Notes: generated by a model not told the origin, from the letters alone. A DNA stretch of 64,000 nt from Paraflavitalea devenefica (GCF_011759375.1 NZ_JAARML010000001.1:186001-250000); one strand, 5' to 3'; shown: positions 34,276 to 42,949, numbered from the stretch's first letter. Translations and numbers: made by a program.

Positions 34276-35766
34276 TCATTCCTTACACCTCCCGATGCCG
34301 GATTTCGCCCGTTGGTCCAGTGAATTTTTAAAGTCATGGTCTTTCATGCTGATGCATTTTTCAAACCAGGAAATGGCCGCCTGTTTATCTTTCCGCTCTT
34401 CATAAATGAAACCAATATGCAGGGCTGCCCGGGCCGCAAAATATTCTTTCCGGTTTTCGCCAATGGCGATGGCGTCTTTGTAAAAGACAATGGCGTCATC
34501 GTCAACGCCCAGGTCGTCATACAGCCGCCCCACACGGTAGGCAAACTCCAGGCGGTCTTCCACCAGGGCAAAACCGGCCGTCGTTTTGCCATGCAACAAA
34601 CGCAGGGCTTCCCGATGATATCCGCCATCATTCAGTAGCCGCGCCTGCAGCAATAAGCGGTTGGGCCAGCGGGTAGACTTGCTTTCTTTTTGCGCCAGCT
34701 TATCTGCATCCGTATCTGTATTACCTCTTTTAGCGATCTCTTTGCGGTACCAATCGGCTTTTGCCTGATCACCCTGCAGGTAATAATGCCAGCTTAACTT
34801 GAGCAGCACATCCTTTACATAGAACTTCCCTTTGAAATCGCGCAGGAAGTTCTCAAAATAAATGGCCGCATCAGGCTCCAGGTGATTCAGTTTGGCATAT
34901 CCCATTTCAAGGTCCCATATAGGCGTTACGAGATAACCGGCTGACCGGTTCCTCGCCTCCAGTACCTGTTTGGCTTTTTCCGCCTGCTGGTTATTGATGC
35001 TGAGGTTGGCAGCGAGGTAGGCAAACAGGTTATTGTTCACCACATCCAGTTGTTGCTGCGCAATGAAGTCCGCTACTCCTTTTTTATCGTTGTTAATATA
35101 AAACTGCAGGTAGCAATAGTAGAATATGGCTTCTTCATGAAACAATTGCGCCCATTCATCCGTACCCTGCAAAAACTGCTTTACCCGCTGCATGCCTGCT
35201 TTCATATTGCCTTTCATGCCCAGCAGGTTGCTGAGCCATTTATAGCCGTCTGGTATAGTAGCTGTTACCATCTGCATAGCGCCATAATACAGCCCGTTGG
35301 GTGAAAACGAAGGCCATTCCTTCCCATTGTCTTTTGCCTGCAGGAAGGAACGCCGGAAGTCCCAGCCCGCATCCCAGCGATCGCCAAACTTGATACGGAT
35401 AGCCGCCCATTGAAAGTGCAGAACAGATTTTGTATAGAGATAGAAGGGGGAGTTTTCCGGGCCTGTATTCATCAGCTTCAGGCGTTCATCGAGGTTGTTG
35501 ATACGCTTTTTATATTCGGCCGGGTCTTCATTAAAGAAGAGGGTAAAGAGATCAATATAATTTTCGAGGAAATAAGGAATGAGGTTATCCGGATGCTGTT
35601 CCTTCTCGGCATTCAACAAGCGCTGGCCATTTTCCAGTTTTAATTGAATGATCTCTTTGTATGCCTGCCGGCAGGTGGCATTGAAGTCGAAAGTCTTCTG
35701 TGCAGTTACAGACAAGGCCGGTACCAGTAAAAACAACAGGATATAGCAATATGGCCGGTAGTTCAT
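34276..35766 (-). CDS. Secreted TPR-type protein of unknown function
   Basis: 496 residues from the Met at 35766, chosen because it opens a clean signal peptide (YILLFLLVPALSVTAQ) and because starts further upstream overlap the preceding terminator. The body is helical with TPR-like repeats: AAIYFENFLRDF, LGVDDDAIVFYKDAIAIG, HIGFIYEERKDKQAAISWFEKC. Such proteins usually scaffold in the periplasm; no partner is evident. It ends 60 bases before the recN start. Confidence 0.72.
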   Translation of the reverse strand: MNYRPYCYILLFLLVPALSVTAQKTFDFNATCRQAYKEIIQLKLENGQRLLNAEKEQHPDNLIPYFLENYIDLFTLFFNEDPAEYKKRINNLDERLKLMNTGPENSPFYLYTKSVLHFQWAAIRIKFGDRWDAGWDFRRSFLQAKDNGKEWPSFSPNGLYYGAMQMVTATIPDGYKWLSNLLGMKGNMKAGMQRVKQFLQGTDEWAQLFHEEAIFYYCYLQFYINNDKKGVADFIAQQQLDVVNNNLFAYLAANLSINNQQAEKAKQVLEARNRSAGYLVTPIWDLEMGYAKLNHLEPDAAIYFENFLRDFKGKFYVKDVLLKLSWHYYLQGDQAKADWYRKEIAKRGNTDTDADKLAQKESKSTRWPNRLLLQARLLNDGGYHREALRLLHGKTTAGFALVEDRLEFAYRVGRLYDDLGVDDDAIVFYKDAIAIGENRKEYFAARAALHIGFIYEERKDKQAAISWFEKCISMKDHDFKNSLDQRAKSGIGRCKE

Positions 35767-35792
35767 AGCGGCTGCAATATAGGCATAATAAA

Positions 35793-35820
35793 AAAAGGTA
35801 TTCATGGCTGAATACCTTTT
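35793..35820 (-). terminator. Terminator of the zinc-ribbon gene
   Basis: Perfect 12-bp stem AAAAGGTATTCA / TGAATACCTTTT, 4-base loop, then a T run on the minus strand. It lies between the zinc-ribbon stop and the TPR gene and argues against TPR-gene starts at 35805 or 35823. Confidence 0.88.
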
Positions 35821-35853
35821 CAATATTTATACCACTCCAGGGAGTGTTTACAT

Positions 35854-36609
35854 CTACTTCACTTCCACGCTGTCAAACAGGTCACGGTCAACCAGGATAC
35901 GACCACAGTTTTCGCAAACAATGATCTTCTTACGCTGACGGATCTCGCTTTGGCGTTGGGGCGGGATGGCATTGAAGCAACCACCGCAGGCATCACGCTC
36001 TACCGGTACTACGGAAAGACCATTGCGGTAGTTCTTACGGATGCGGTCATAGGAATTTAACAAACGCTCTTCTACCTTTTCACGGGCATCAGAAGACAGT
36101 TTGTTGAAATGTGTTTCTTCTTTTTCTGTAGAAGCGATGATCTTTTCCAGTTCACCTTTCTTTGTATTGAGCACGCCTTCTTTGGAAGCGATGTTCTTTT
36201 TTGCCTTGTCCAGGATCACCACTTTCTCAGCGATCTCTTCATTGGCATCGCGGATATGCTTTTCGGCCAGCTTCATTTCCAGTTGCTGCATTTCGATCTC
36301 TTTGTTGATCGCTTCAAACTCACGGCTGTTCTTTACGTTCTCACTCTGTTTTTCGTATTTCTTGATCAGTGCTTCAGCTTCTTTGATCAGGTTCTTCTTG
36401 GTATTGATGAATTCCTGGATACCGTTGATCTCTTCTTCAATACGCGTTTGGCGGGCATGTAAACCCTGTATCTCGTCTTCCAGGTCGCTCACTTCCATTG
36501 GCAACTCACCCTTCAATACCTGGATCTCATCAATTTTAGATTCGATCTTTTGGAGGGAGACCAGTGAGGATAATTTTTCCTCAACAGAATACTCTTTTAC
36601 GTTAGCCAT
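35854..36609 (-). CDS. Coiled-coil protein with C4 zinc ribbon
   Basis: 251 residues. A long helical hairpin (about 10-185, heptad-rich, Glu/Lys-rich) followed by a zinc ribbon with two Cys pairs, CGGC and CENCG. This is the DUF164 family (zf-RING_7), related to HP0958 of Helicobacter, which is linked to RpoN and flagellar mRNA handling; its role in Bacteroidota is not known. It follows the NIF3 gene by 30 bases on the same strand, a pairing I recall as common in this phylum. Confidence 0.88.
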   Translation of the reverse strand: MANVKEYSVEEKLSSLVSLQKIESKIDEIQVLKGELPMEVSDLEDEIQGLHARQTRIEEEINGIQEFINTKKNLIKEAEALIKKYEKQSENVKNSREFEAINKEIEMQQLEMKLAEKHIRDANEEIAEKVVILDKAKKNIASKEGVLNTKKGELEKIIASTEKEETHFNKLSSDAREKVEERLLNSYDRIRKNYRNGLSVVPVERDACGGCFNAIPPQRQSEIRQRKKIIVCENCGRILVDRDLFDSVEVK

Positions 36610-36639
36610 ATATGCTTTTATGGTTTTTTTATTTGCAGA

Positions 36640-37746
36640 TCAGACGAAGTAATGTACCGGATTGGTTTTCACTTCGCTTTTAAGGACGGCAAAGGTAGTG
36701 AATTTTTCCTGCAAAACCGTCACCAGCAGGTCGGCGGTAAACTGCTCGCTTTCAAAATGGCCGATATCGGCAATTACCATCCGGCCGTTGGCGTCAAAAA
36801 ACTCGTGGTATTTCATATCGGCGGTGATATACATGTCGGCCCCGGCAGCTAAAGCCCTGGGAACCAGGAAACTGCCAGCTCCTCCACAGAGTGCCACCTT
36901 CCTTACCGGCTTGTCGAGCAAGGGAGTATGCCGTATGACCGTCAGTCCGAACTGCTTCTTAATCAGGGCCAGGAGGGCGTTTTCTTCCATCAGGTCGGGC
37001 AGTTCGCCCAGGAGCCCGGCCCCGATGCCCGGGTGGGTATTGGCCAGGTCTACCACATCATAGGCCACTTCCTCATAAGGATGGGCGGCTATCAGGGCCC
37101 TTACTACGGCGGCCTGCAAGTGGGCCGGGAAGATGACCTCCAGCTTCAATTCCTTCTCCTCATGTCGCTCCCCGGGCTGCCCCACAAAGGGATTGGTGCC
37201 TTCTCCCCCTTTAAAGGTGCCTGTACCCTCCACGCCAAAGCTGCATTCGTTGTACTGGCCGATATGACCGGCCCCGGCAGCAAAAATGGCTGCCCGCACC
37301 TGTTCGGCCTGGGCCAACGGCACAAAGGTGAACAGCTTTTTCAGGGTAGATGCTTTGGGAGCAAGGATGCTTCTTTTTACCAGCCCCAGCCTGTCGGCCA
37401 TTTTACCATTCACCCCGGCCATTACATGGTCCAGGTTGGTATGGATAGCATAAATGGCGATATCGTTCTTAATGGCCGCTATCACTGCTTTCTCCACATA
37501 GTTCTTCCCGTTGATCTTCTTCAATCCGCCAAAAACAATGGGATGGTGGGCCACTATAAGGTTGCATTTACGGGCGATGGCCTCCTGCACCACTTCTTCC
37601 GTGGCATCGAGGGTACAAAGCGCCCCGGTACACTCCCAGCCGGCATCGCCGGTGAGCAGGCCCGCATTGTCGTACCCTTCCTGCAAGGAAGGCGGCGCTA
37701 TGGCTTCGAGATGGGCTATGATGGCAGCTATGTGCATGGCACTCAT
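36640..37746 (-). CDS. NIF3-like dinuclear metal-centre protein
   Basis: 368 residues. NIF3 halves carry the metal ligands: NLIVAHHPIVFGG (two His), AIHTNLDHV, and C-terminal DIGHFESEQ. An inserted domain (about residues 130-235, LFTFVPLAQAEQVRAAIFAAGAG) is the PII-like/YqfO insert. Some members are GTP cyclohydrolase I-type hydrolases, but the family function is unsettled. It is probably co-transcribed with the zinc-ribbon gene. Confidence 0.92.
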   Translation of the reverse strand: MSAMHIAAIIAHLEAIAPPSLQEGYDNAGLLTGDAGWECTGALCTLDATEEVVQEAIARKCNLIVAHHPIVFGGLKKINGKNYVEKAVIAAIKNDIAIYAIHTNLDHVMAGVNGKMADRLGLVKRSILAPKASTLKKLFTFVPLAQAEQVRAAIFAAGAGHIGQYNECSFGVEGTGTFKGGEGTNPFVGQPGERHEEKELKLEVIFPAHLQAAVVRALIAAHPYEEVAYDVVDLANTHPGIGAGLLGELPDLMEENALLALIKKQFGLTVIRHTPLLDKPVRKVALCGGAGSFLVPRALAAGADMYITADMKYHEFFDANGRMVIADIGHFESEQFTADLLVTVLQEKFTTFAVLKSEVKTNPVHYFV

Positions 37747-37855
37747 TTGCTTTCAAAGATAATAGCAATACGGTCGCTACCCGTCAAAATAAGTTCTTGC
37801 TGCCTGTTATCCTTTAGTCATCAACCTATGCTCCTGGCTCTATCTCCAGGTTTTT

Positions 37856-37955
37856 TTAGGGTTTTCTTAGGGTCATCCTAAGATCATCTTAGGGTTAAAA
37901 CCCTAAGAAAACCCTAGGATGACCCTAAGATGACCCCAGGATGACCTCAGGATGG
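37856..37955. repeat. Hairpin built of 11-bp phased units (TTAGGG/CCCTAA)
   Basis: Left arm: TTAGGG or CTAAGA at 37856, 37867, 37878 and 37889, exactly 11 bp apart. Right arm: CCCTAA, CCCTAG, CCCTAA, CCCCAG, CCTCAG at 37901, 37912, 37923, 37934 and 37945, also exactly 11 bp apart. The arms fold back around AA at 37897-37898, with a perfect 9-bp stem at the tip and an 18-bp uninterrupted stem (37865-37880 region with 37915-37930 region). Confidence 0.8.
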
Positions 37956-38067
37956 CAGGTAGAGGAAGCCAGGAAGAAAGGACCTTTGCCCGACCGAAAA
38001 CAGCTACACATGAAGGGATTAAAATAGCGACCGCAGTTTTAAAATAGACGGTCGCTGACTAATTTAA

Positions 38068-38080
38068 AACCTACGTGGTT
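38068..38080. promoter_or_regulatory. Operator-like AACC-N5-GGTT site upstream of the HlyD gene
   Basis: AACCTACGTGGTT, flanked by TTTAAA and AAAATA. A similar site TTAAACC-N5-GGTTTAA lies upstream of the 54-residue peptide gene (42950-42968). Function inferred only. Confidence 0.3.
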
Positions 38081-38304
38081 AAAATATGCGTATAATGTTT
38101 AAGACTATGCCATGTCATTTTGTTATATTATTTTTGGCTAATATCAAATCCGGATCAGATTTGTCCGGATGAAATGGATGATGCCCTGGATACCCAATAC
38201 TCTCTCTGATTATTAGTACAAAACCGGTCTCCTTTTTACTCCTGTGTGTGATATGCCTTTATTGCCCCTTTAAAAATTTGTTTGTATAACCAAACCGAGA
38301 ACTC

Positions 38305-39462
38305 ATGCCCAGGATTTTCCCGGCCGAGATGATGCAGGATTCCGCGTATGCCTGGCTGCCTAAAGTGCAGCCTAAAAGTCAGCTCATTTATATCATTGTA
38401 TTGGGTGCAGTAGTGGCTACCCTGTTGGCTTCCATCTTCATCAAAGTAGATGTTTCCGTAAATGTTCCCGGCATTATACGGCCTTTCACAGAAAAATCGG
38501 AATTGCGCAGTCTTGCCAGCGCCAATATTGCCGAAGTGCTGGTGCAGGAAGGTTCACCCGTACAGCAGGGACAGTTGCTCATGCGCCTGCAACAGGATAT
38601 TACCAATAGTAAGCTGGACCAGGCAGGCTTTGAGCTTTCCCAGCGGGAAACCCATATACATGACCTGGCCCTGCTGGCTAAAGGAGCCGGTACCGCACGC
38701 CTCTATTCCAACCTCTATAAACAACAATACCTTGGCTTCCAGGCCAACCTGGCCGAAAAGCGATCAGTACTGGATAAGCTGAAATCAGACTTCCAGATGT
38801 ACAGTAAGCTGTACGATGAAAAGGTGATCGCCAAAAAAGAATACTTCGAAAAGAAATATGCCTATGAGCAGGCCAGGGCTGTATACCAGGCAGCCATAGC
38901 CGCCCAGCAAAGTCAGTGGCAGCAGGAACTGGAACGCCTGCGCCTCGAAAGCCGGCAATGGCAGGCCAGCAAAAAGCAGGTACAAAAAGAGAAAGACCTG
39001 CTGGAGATCAGGGCACCGGTAAGCGGAACCCTGCAACAATTCAGCGGCCGCTATGCAGGCGGCCCTGTGCAAACAGGCGAATTGCTGGGCTATATATCGC
39101 CCGACTCGGGCATGATGGCCGAAGTATATGTATCTCCCCAGGATATTGGTTATATCCGGCCCGGCATGCCGGTGAAATGCCAGATAGATGCCTTTAATTA
39201 TAATTCCTGGGGCATCCTGCCCGGCAAGGTGCAATCGGTAGACAATGATTTTACGATGATCAACAACTTACCGGTATTCAAGGTAAAGTGCAACCTTGAT
39301 AAAAGCGCCTTGCAATTATCCAATGGGGTAAAGGGATACCTGAAAAAAGGCATGACGATGCAATGCCGGTTTATCCTGGCCCGCCGCAGTTTGTTGCAAT
39401 TAGTATATGAAAGGGCCGATAGCTGGCTGAACCCTCACTCAACAGCCAAAGCCGCCCAATAA
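38305..39462 (+). CDS. HlyD-family adaptor of a peptide exporter
   Basis: 385 residues. One membrane segment (about 27-48), a lipoyl-like half (VNVPGIIRPFTEKSELRS, IAEVLVQEGSPVQQGQLLMRL), a long coiled-coil hairpin (about 90-215), the second lipoyl half (LEIRAPVSGTLQQFSGRYAGG) and a beta-barrel end. This is the membrane-fusion subunit that joins the ABC exporter to an outer-membrane channel. The ABC gene starts 42 bases later. No TolC-like gene is in the window. Confidence 0.9.
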   Translation: MPRIFPAEMMQDSAYAWLPKVQPKSQLIYIIVLGAVVATLLASIFIKVDVSVNVPGIIRPFTEKSELRSLASANIAEVLVQEGSPVQQGQLLMRLQQDITNSKLDQAGFELSQRETHIHDLALLAKGAGTARLYSNLYKQQYLGFQANLAEKRSVLDKLKSDFQMYSKLYDEKVIAKKEYFEKKYAYEQARAVYQAAIAAQQSQWQQELERLRLESRQWQASKKQVQKEKDLLEIRAPVSGTLQQFSGRYAGGPVQTGELLGYISPDSGMMAEVYVSPQDIGYIRPGMPVKCQIDAFNYNSWGILPGKVQSVDNDFTMINNLPVFKVKCNLDKSALQLSNGVKGYLKKGMTMQCRFILARRSLLQLVYERADSWLNPHSTAKAAQ

Positions 39463-39504
39463 AATAATTGTTATACCTGGACCCGTTTTATCTGTACCAA
39501 TACC

Positions 39505-41670
39505 ATGAAAAAAACCATCAAAGTAAAACAACACGATGTTACCGATTGCGGAGCAGCCTGCCTGCAATCCATAGCCGCTTATTATAACCTTCAGCTACCC
39601 ATCGCCAACATCCGCCAATATGCGGGTACCGACACAAAGGGCACCAATGTGCTGGGATTGATTGAAGCAGCCCAGAAAATAGGTTTCGAGGCCAAAGGCG
39701 TGAAAGGGCCTTTCGAAGCCTTGCTCAATATGCCTGTACCGGCCATCGCCCATGTAGTGCTCAACAAACGGCTGAGCCATTATGTAGTGATCTATAAGGT
39801 TACAACAGCGTTCATACAGGTGATGGACCCGGCAGACGGAGAACTGCATCAATATCCCCCTACCGCTTTTCAGGATATCTGGACAGGCGTGATCGTATTA
39901 CTGCTGCCGGCAACGACCTTCCGGGAAGGCAATGAAAAGATCTCCCACCTGCGCCGTTTCTGGTTGTTATTGCGGCCACACAAAGAAGTGACCCTCCAGG
40001 TGATTGTTGGCGCCGCCGTATATACCATTCTTGGCCTGGCCACCTCCCTGTATGTACAGAATATAGTAGACCATGTATTGATCGGCGGCAATACCCGGTT
40101 ACTGAATATGATGGGCGTGATCATGCTGCTGATACTGGTACTACAGTTATTCATTGGCAGCTTCAAGAGTGTCTTTGCCATGAAGACGGGCCAGCAGATA
40201 GATGCCCGTCTCATACTCGGCTATTACAAACACCTGTTGAAACTACCCCAGCAATTCTTTGACACCATGCGGGTGGGTGAGATCACTTCCCGGGTGACAG
40301 ATGCCGTTAAGATCCGTTCCTTCATTAATGAAACCGCCACCGGCCTGGTGGTGAATATCTTCATAGTCGTTTTTTCTTTCCTGGTCATGTTCCTCTATCA
40401 GTGGAAGCTGGCCCTGCTGGTACTTACCATCATTCCGGTATACATCCTGTTGTATATGGCCAGCAACCGGTTCAATAAAAAATGGCAACGCACACTGATG
40501 GAAAACAATGCGGAGCTGGGCGGGCAACTGGTAGAGTCCCTGAACACCATTAGTACGATTAAAAGATTTGGGCTGGAAGAACATGCCAATATGAAAACAG
40601 AATCCAGGTTCATCCGGCTGCTGCAAACCATTTATAAATCGGCCCTGTTCAATATTTATTCCGGCGGCGTGGCAGGCTTCGCCACCAGTCTGCTGGTAGT
40701 GGTGCTGTTATGGACAGGGGCCACCATGGTGGTGAACCGTAGCCTGAGCGCAGGTGAGCTGCTTTCTTTTTATGCCCTGGTAGGTTATTTCACCGGGCCG
40801 GCCATGAGTATTATAGGCGCCAATAAGAGTATGCAGGACGCCCTGATTGCGGCTGATCGTCTTTTTGAGATCATGGACCTGGAGCAGGAAGACAGTACGC
40901 ACAAGATGAAGCTGGCACCCGGCACTACCGGTGAAATTGTTTTTCAGGATGTAGGTTTCCGTTATGGTTCCCGTACAGAAGTATTCCGTGGATTCAACCT
41001 TACCATACCTGCCGGTTGTATCACCGCCATTGTAGGGGAAAGCGGTAGTGGTAAGTCTACCCTGATGTCTTTATTGCAAAATATCTATCCGCTCAGGAGC
41101 GGGCATATCAGCATCGGCGGCAAGGATATTAAGTACCTGGACATAGAAAGCCTGCGGCAGCGGGTAAGCGTGGTGCCGCAACACGTGGACCTGTTTGCCG
41201 GTACGGTATTGGAAAATATCGCTATCGGCGACCTGGAGCCGGATATGCAAAGCGTAATCACGATTGCTACGGAGCTGGGCATGCTCGAATTTATTGAGCA
41301 GTTGCCTTCAGGTTTCCATACCTGGCTGGGCGAGCATGGCGCCACCCTTTCCGGCGGACAGCGGCAGCGGCTGGCCATTGCGCGCGCGCTGTACCGGCAG
41401 CCTGATATCCTGATCATGGATGAAGCCACTTCTTCCCTGGACCCTATCGCCGACCAACTGGTACAAAGCACCTTACAGCGATGGCGCAAAGCCGGCAAAA
41501 CCATTATTATCATCGCCCACCGGCTTAGTACGATTATACGGGCCGACAAGATCGTGGTATTAAAGAACGGACAATTATATGAGGAAGGATCACATGAACA
41601 GTTGTTGGCCAATAAGGCGATGTATGCCCAGTTATGGGAGCAACACCAGGGAATGGTTACGAATTATTGA
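39505..41670 (+). CDS. Peptidase-containing ABC transporter (C39, bacteriocin-type)
   Basis: 721 residues. N-terminal C39 peptidase with Gln9, catalytic Cys15 (VTDCGAACLQS), His92 (LSHYVVIYK) and Asp108 (VMDPADG): all catalytic positions present, so it should cleave double-glycine leaders while exporting the peptide. Six membrane helices (about 160-440), then the ATPase: [36 protein letters not shown]. Its likely substrates are the two small precursors encoded at 42238-42862. A weak hairpin (41686-41716) follows. Confidence 0.93.
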   Translation: MKKTIKVKQHDVTDCGAACLQSIAAYYNLQLPIANIRQYAGTDTKGTNVLGLIEAAQKIGFEAKGVKGPFEALLNMPVPAIAHVVLNKRLSHYVVIYKVTTAFIQVMDPADGELHQYPPTAFQDIWTGVIVLLLPATTFREGNEKISHLRRFWLLLRPHKEVTLQVIVGAAVYTILGLATSLYVQNIVDHVLIGGNTRLLNMMGVIMLLILVLQLFIGSFKSVFAMKTGQQIDARLILGYYKHLLKLPQQFFDTMRVGEITSRVTDAVKIRSFINETATGLVVNIFIVVFSFLVMFLYQWKLALLVLTIIPVYILLYMASNRFNKKWQRTLMENNAELGGQLVESLNTISTIKRFGLEEHANMKTESRFIRLLQTIYKSALFNIYSGGVAGFATSLLVVVLLWTGATMVVNRSLSAGELLSFYALVGYFTGPAMSIIGANKSMQDALIAADRLFEIMDLEQEDSTHKMKLAPGTTGEIVFQDVGFRYGSRTEVFRGFNLTIPAGCITAIVGESGSGKSTLMSLLQNIYPLRSGHISIGGKDIKYLDIESLRQRVSVVPQHVDLFAGTVLENIAIGDLEPDMQSVITIATELGMLEFIEQLPSGFHTWLGEHGATLSGGQRQRLAIARALYRQPDILIMDEATSSLDPIADQLVQSTLQRWRKAGKTIIIIAHRLSTIIRADKIVVLKNGQLYEEGSHEQLLANKAMYAQLWEQHQGMVTNY

Positions 41671-41685
41671 GACATAGTTGGTGAA

Positions 41686-41716
41686 AACGGGCAGTTATGT
41701 CCATGTAGCTGCCGTT
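41686..41716 (+). terminator. Weak hairpin after the C39 transporter gene
   Basis: AACGG-G-CAG pairs with CTGCCGTT around a 14-base loop; a T-rich stretch follows. It may partly separate the transporter from the XRE gene. Confidence 0.35.
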
Positions 41717-41741
41717 ATTGTTATCCTTATATATTCTTTAC

Positions 41742-42032
41742 ATGAAAAACAAGGCCCGCAAGCATGGCAAGGGGGCAATCCAAAAACCTGATGAAATTAT
41801 GTTACCACAAACCATATCACCTACAGAATTGATTGCAACAAAGATCAGGATCTTACGAAGGAGCAGGGAGTACTCACAGGAGTATATGGCGATTATGTTG
41901 CACATTTCGCAAAATGCCTATAGCCGGCTTGAAAATGGTAAAACACCGCTTACACTTGACCGGTTTTATGAAGTATGCCAGATACTGCAGATCAAACCTG
42001 CTGAATTATTGGATATGGTAGAGATGCCCTAG
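41742..42032 (+). CDS. XRE-family helix-turn-helix regulator
   Basis: 96 residues from the ATG at 41742 (ATG at 41799 is also possible). A Cro/C1-type HTH in the second half: ATKIRILRRSREYSQEYMAIML, then ISQNAYSRLENGKTPLTLDRFYEVCQIL. The basic N-terminal tail (KNKARKHGKG) is unusual. It sits between the exporter and the peptide genes and is the obvious candidate regulator of the locus. Confidence 0.85.
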   Translation: MKNKARKHGKGAIQKPDEIMLPQTISPTELIATKIRILRRSREYSQEYMAIMLHISQNAYSRLENGKTPLTLDRFYEVCQILQIKPAELLDMVEMP

Positions 42033-42053
42033 TATGTAGTATGGTGCATGAAA

Positions 42054-42078
42054 AAAGGCCGGTATAAAACCGGCCTTT
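42054..42078. terminator. Terminator after the XRE gene
   Basis: Perfect 10-bp stem AAAGGCCGGT / ACCGGCCTTT, ATAAA loop, A and T flanks. It ends the exporter/XRE transcript and may also serve the opposite strand. Confidence 0.82.
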
Positions 42079-42237
42079 AAGGCTTCAGAAAAGGTAAGCA
42101 TTTCTGTATGCCTGCCACCGTCCAAGTGAATACGTTGTACTGCACCAGTTCCTAACCAGGATATGCCTGGGAGTATAAACCGATGTAGGGAAATAGGACG
42201 TTTCCTGGATTGAGTGAAGTCAGGACAGGAATAATGA

Positions 42238-42537
42238 TTAAATAGGCAGGGTGATGCCACCCAGGTTGCCGATCAGGGTGTTCAGGCCACCACTACCGCC
42301 AGCGCTTAATTGGAGCAGGGAAAGACCTGCGCTATTCAATGCACTACCTGTACCTGCACCAGTAAGTGTGAGCGCATTACCAGCGCCGGTAGTTACACCG
42401 CCTAAACCAGTAAAGGTATTGCCCATACCAGTAAACAGGTTATTAACACCGGTCCACATACCATCGAATGGACCGCCGCCATTAATGTCTGCCAGCTCTG
42501 TTGCAGATAATGCTGTGAATTGATCGAAGTTTTTCAT
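42238..42537 (-). CDS. Double-glycine leader peptide 1, Gly-rich (bacteriocin-like precursor)
   Basis: 99 residues. The leader fits the double-glycine consensus: F7, L10, S11, E14, L15, I18, then GG at 20-21 (FTALSATELADINGGG), with cleavage expected after Gly21. The mature part (about 78 residues) has no Cys and almost no charge; it is rich in Gly, Thr, Leu, Asn and Ala, with repeated TG-x-GN and TGAG segments. It faces the C39 exporter genes convergently, 205 bases past the XRE gene. It may be a bacteriocin or a signalling peptide. Confidence 0.78.
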   Translation of the reverse strand: MKNFDQFTALSATELADINGGGPFDGMWTGVNNLFTGMGNTFTGLGGVTTGAGNALTLTGAGTGSALNSAGLSLLQLSAGGSGGLNTLIGNLGGITLPI

Positions 42538-42645
42538 AAAACGCTTTTAAAAATGAAGGAATATTTTACCTGATAAAATTGCTTTTTATCCACCTATTTA
42601 CCTAACCACCACATGGTTAAATTATAGCCACAGGTTGTAATAAAA

Positions 42646-42672
42646 AAAAGCCGGTTTGTGCGCCCGGCTTTT
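42646..42672 (-). terminator. Terminator of the 54-residue peptide gene
   Basis: Perfect 9-bp stem AAAAGCCGG / CCGGCTTTT, 9-base loop, then a T run on the minus strand. It lies 26 bases beyond the stop at 42698 and shows that the two peptide genes are separate transcripts. Confidence 0.82.
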
Positions 42673-42697
42673 CCCTTACGATATATTCCCGATACCC

Positions 42698-42862
42698 TTA
42701 TACAGGTAGATTGGGCAGGCCAAGGGAAGCCAGCAATTGCTGAGCAATACCCAGGACAGGAGACAGCAATGGGCCTACGAGTGGAATGCTATCCAATATG
42801 CCACCACCGTTTACCTGCATCATTTCTTTCTCCGTAAGCGGAGTGAATTGTGTGTTTTTCAT
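42698..42862 (-). CDS. Double-glycine leader peptide 2, hydrophobic (bacteriocin-like precursor)
   Basis: 54 residues, short enough to escape gene callers. Leader FTPLTEKEMMQVNGG has the same spacing as peptide 1 (F6, L9, E13, M14, V17, GG 19-20). The mature part (about 34 residues) reads ILDSIPLVGPLLSPVLG and on to a Leu/Pro-rich end: hydrophobic, one acidic residue, no Cys. An ATG two codons upstream (42868) is an alternative start. Own terminator at 42646-42672. Together with peptide 1 it resembles a two-peptide system, but that is inference. Confidence 0.75.
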   Translation of the reverse strand: MKNTQFTPLTEKEMMQVNGGGILDSIPLVGPLLSPVLGIAQQLLASLGLPNLPV

Positions 42863-42949
42863 AACCATAATGCTTTAAAGTGAACAATAATTTTGATGGC
42901 ATAAAGTTGACTGAAGCAAACGGACCAACCTAACCGTATCATGGATAAA

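Larger units (their letters stand above)
37747..38304. other. Divergent intergenic region NIF3/HlyD (558 bp)
   Basis: The largest non-coding stretch. It holds the 11-bp phased hairpin (37856-37955), a hairpin AGCGACCG / CGGTCGCT (38026-38056), an operator-like site (38068-38080), a TATTTTTG box (38129-38136) without a good -33 element, and ATCCGGA / TCCGGAT (38148-38170). No gene was seen. Confidence 0.6.

Noticed and set aside
37856..37895. TTAGGG repeats resembling telomeric DNA
   Set aside because: The spacing is 11 bp, not 6, the arms are inverted to each other, and the site lies inside a chromosome between two genes.
42006..42260. Minus-strand open frame of 84 codons next to the peptide genes
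   Set aside because: Considered as a third precursor or immunity protein, but it has no double-glycine leader or membrane helix and runs through the terminator at 42054-42078.
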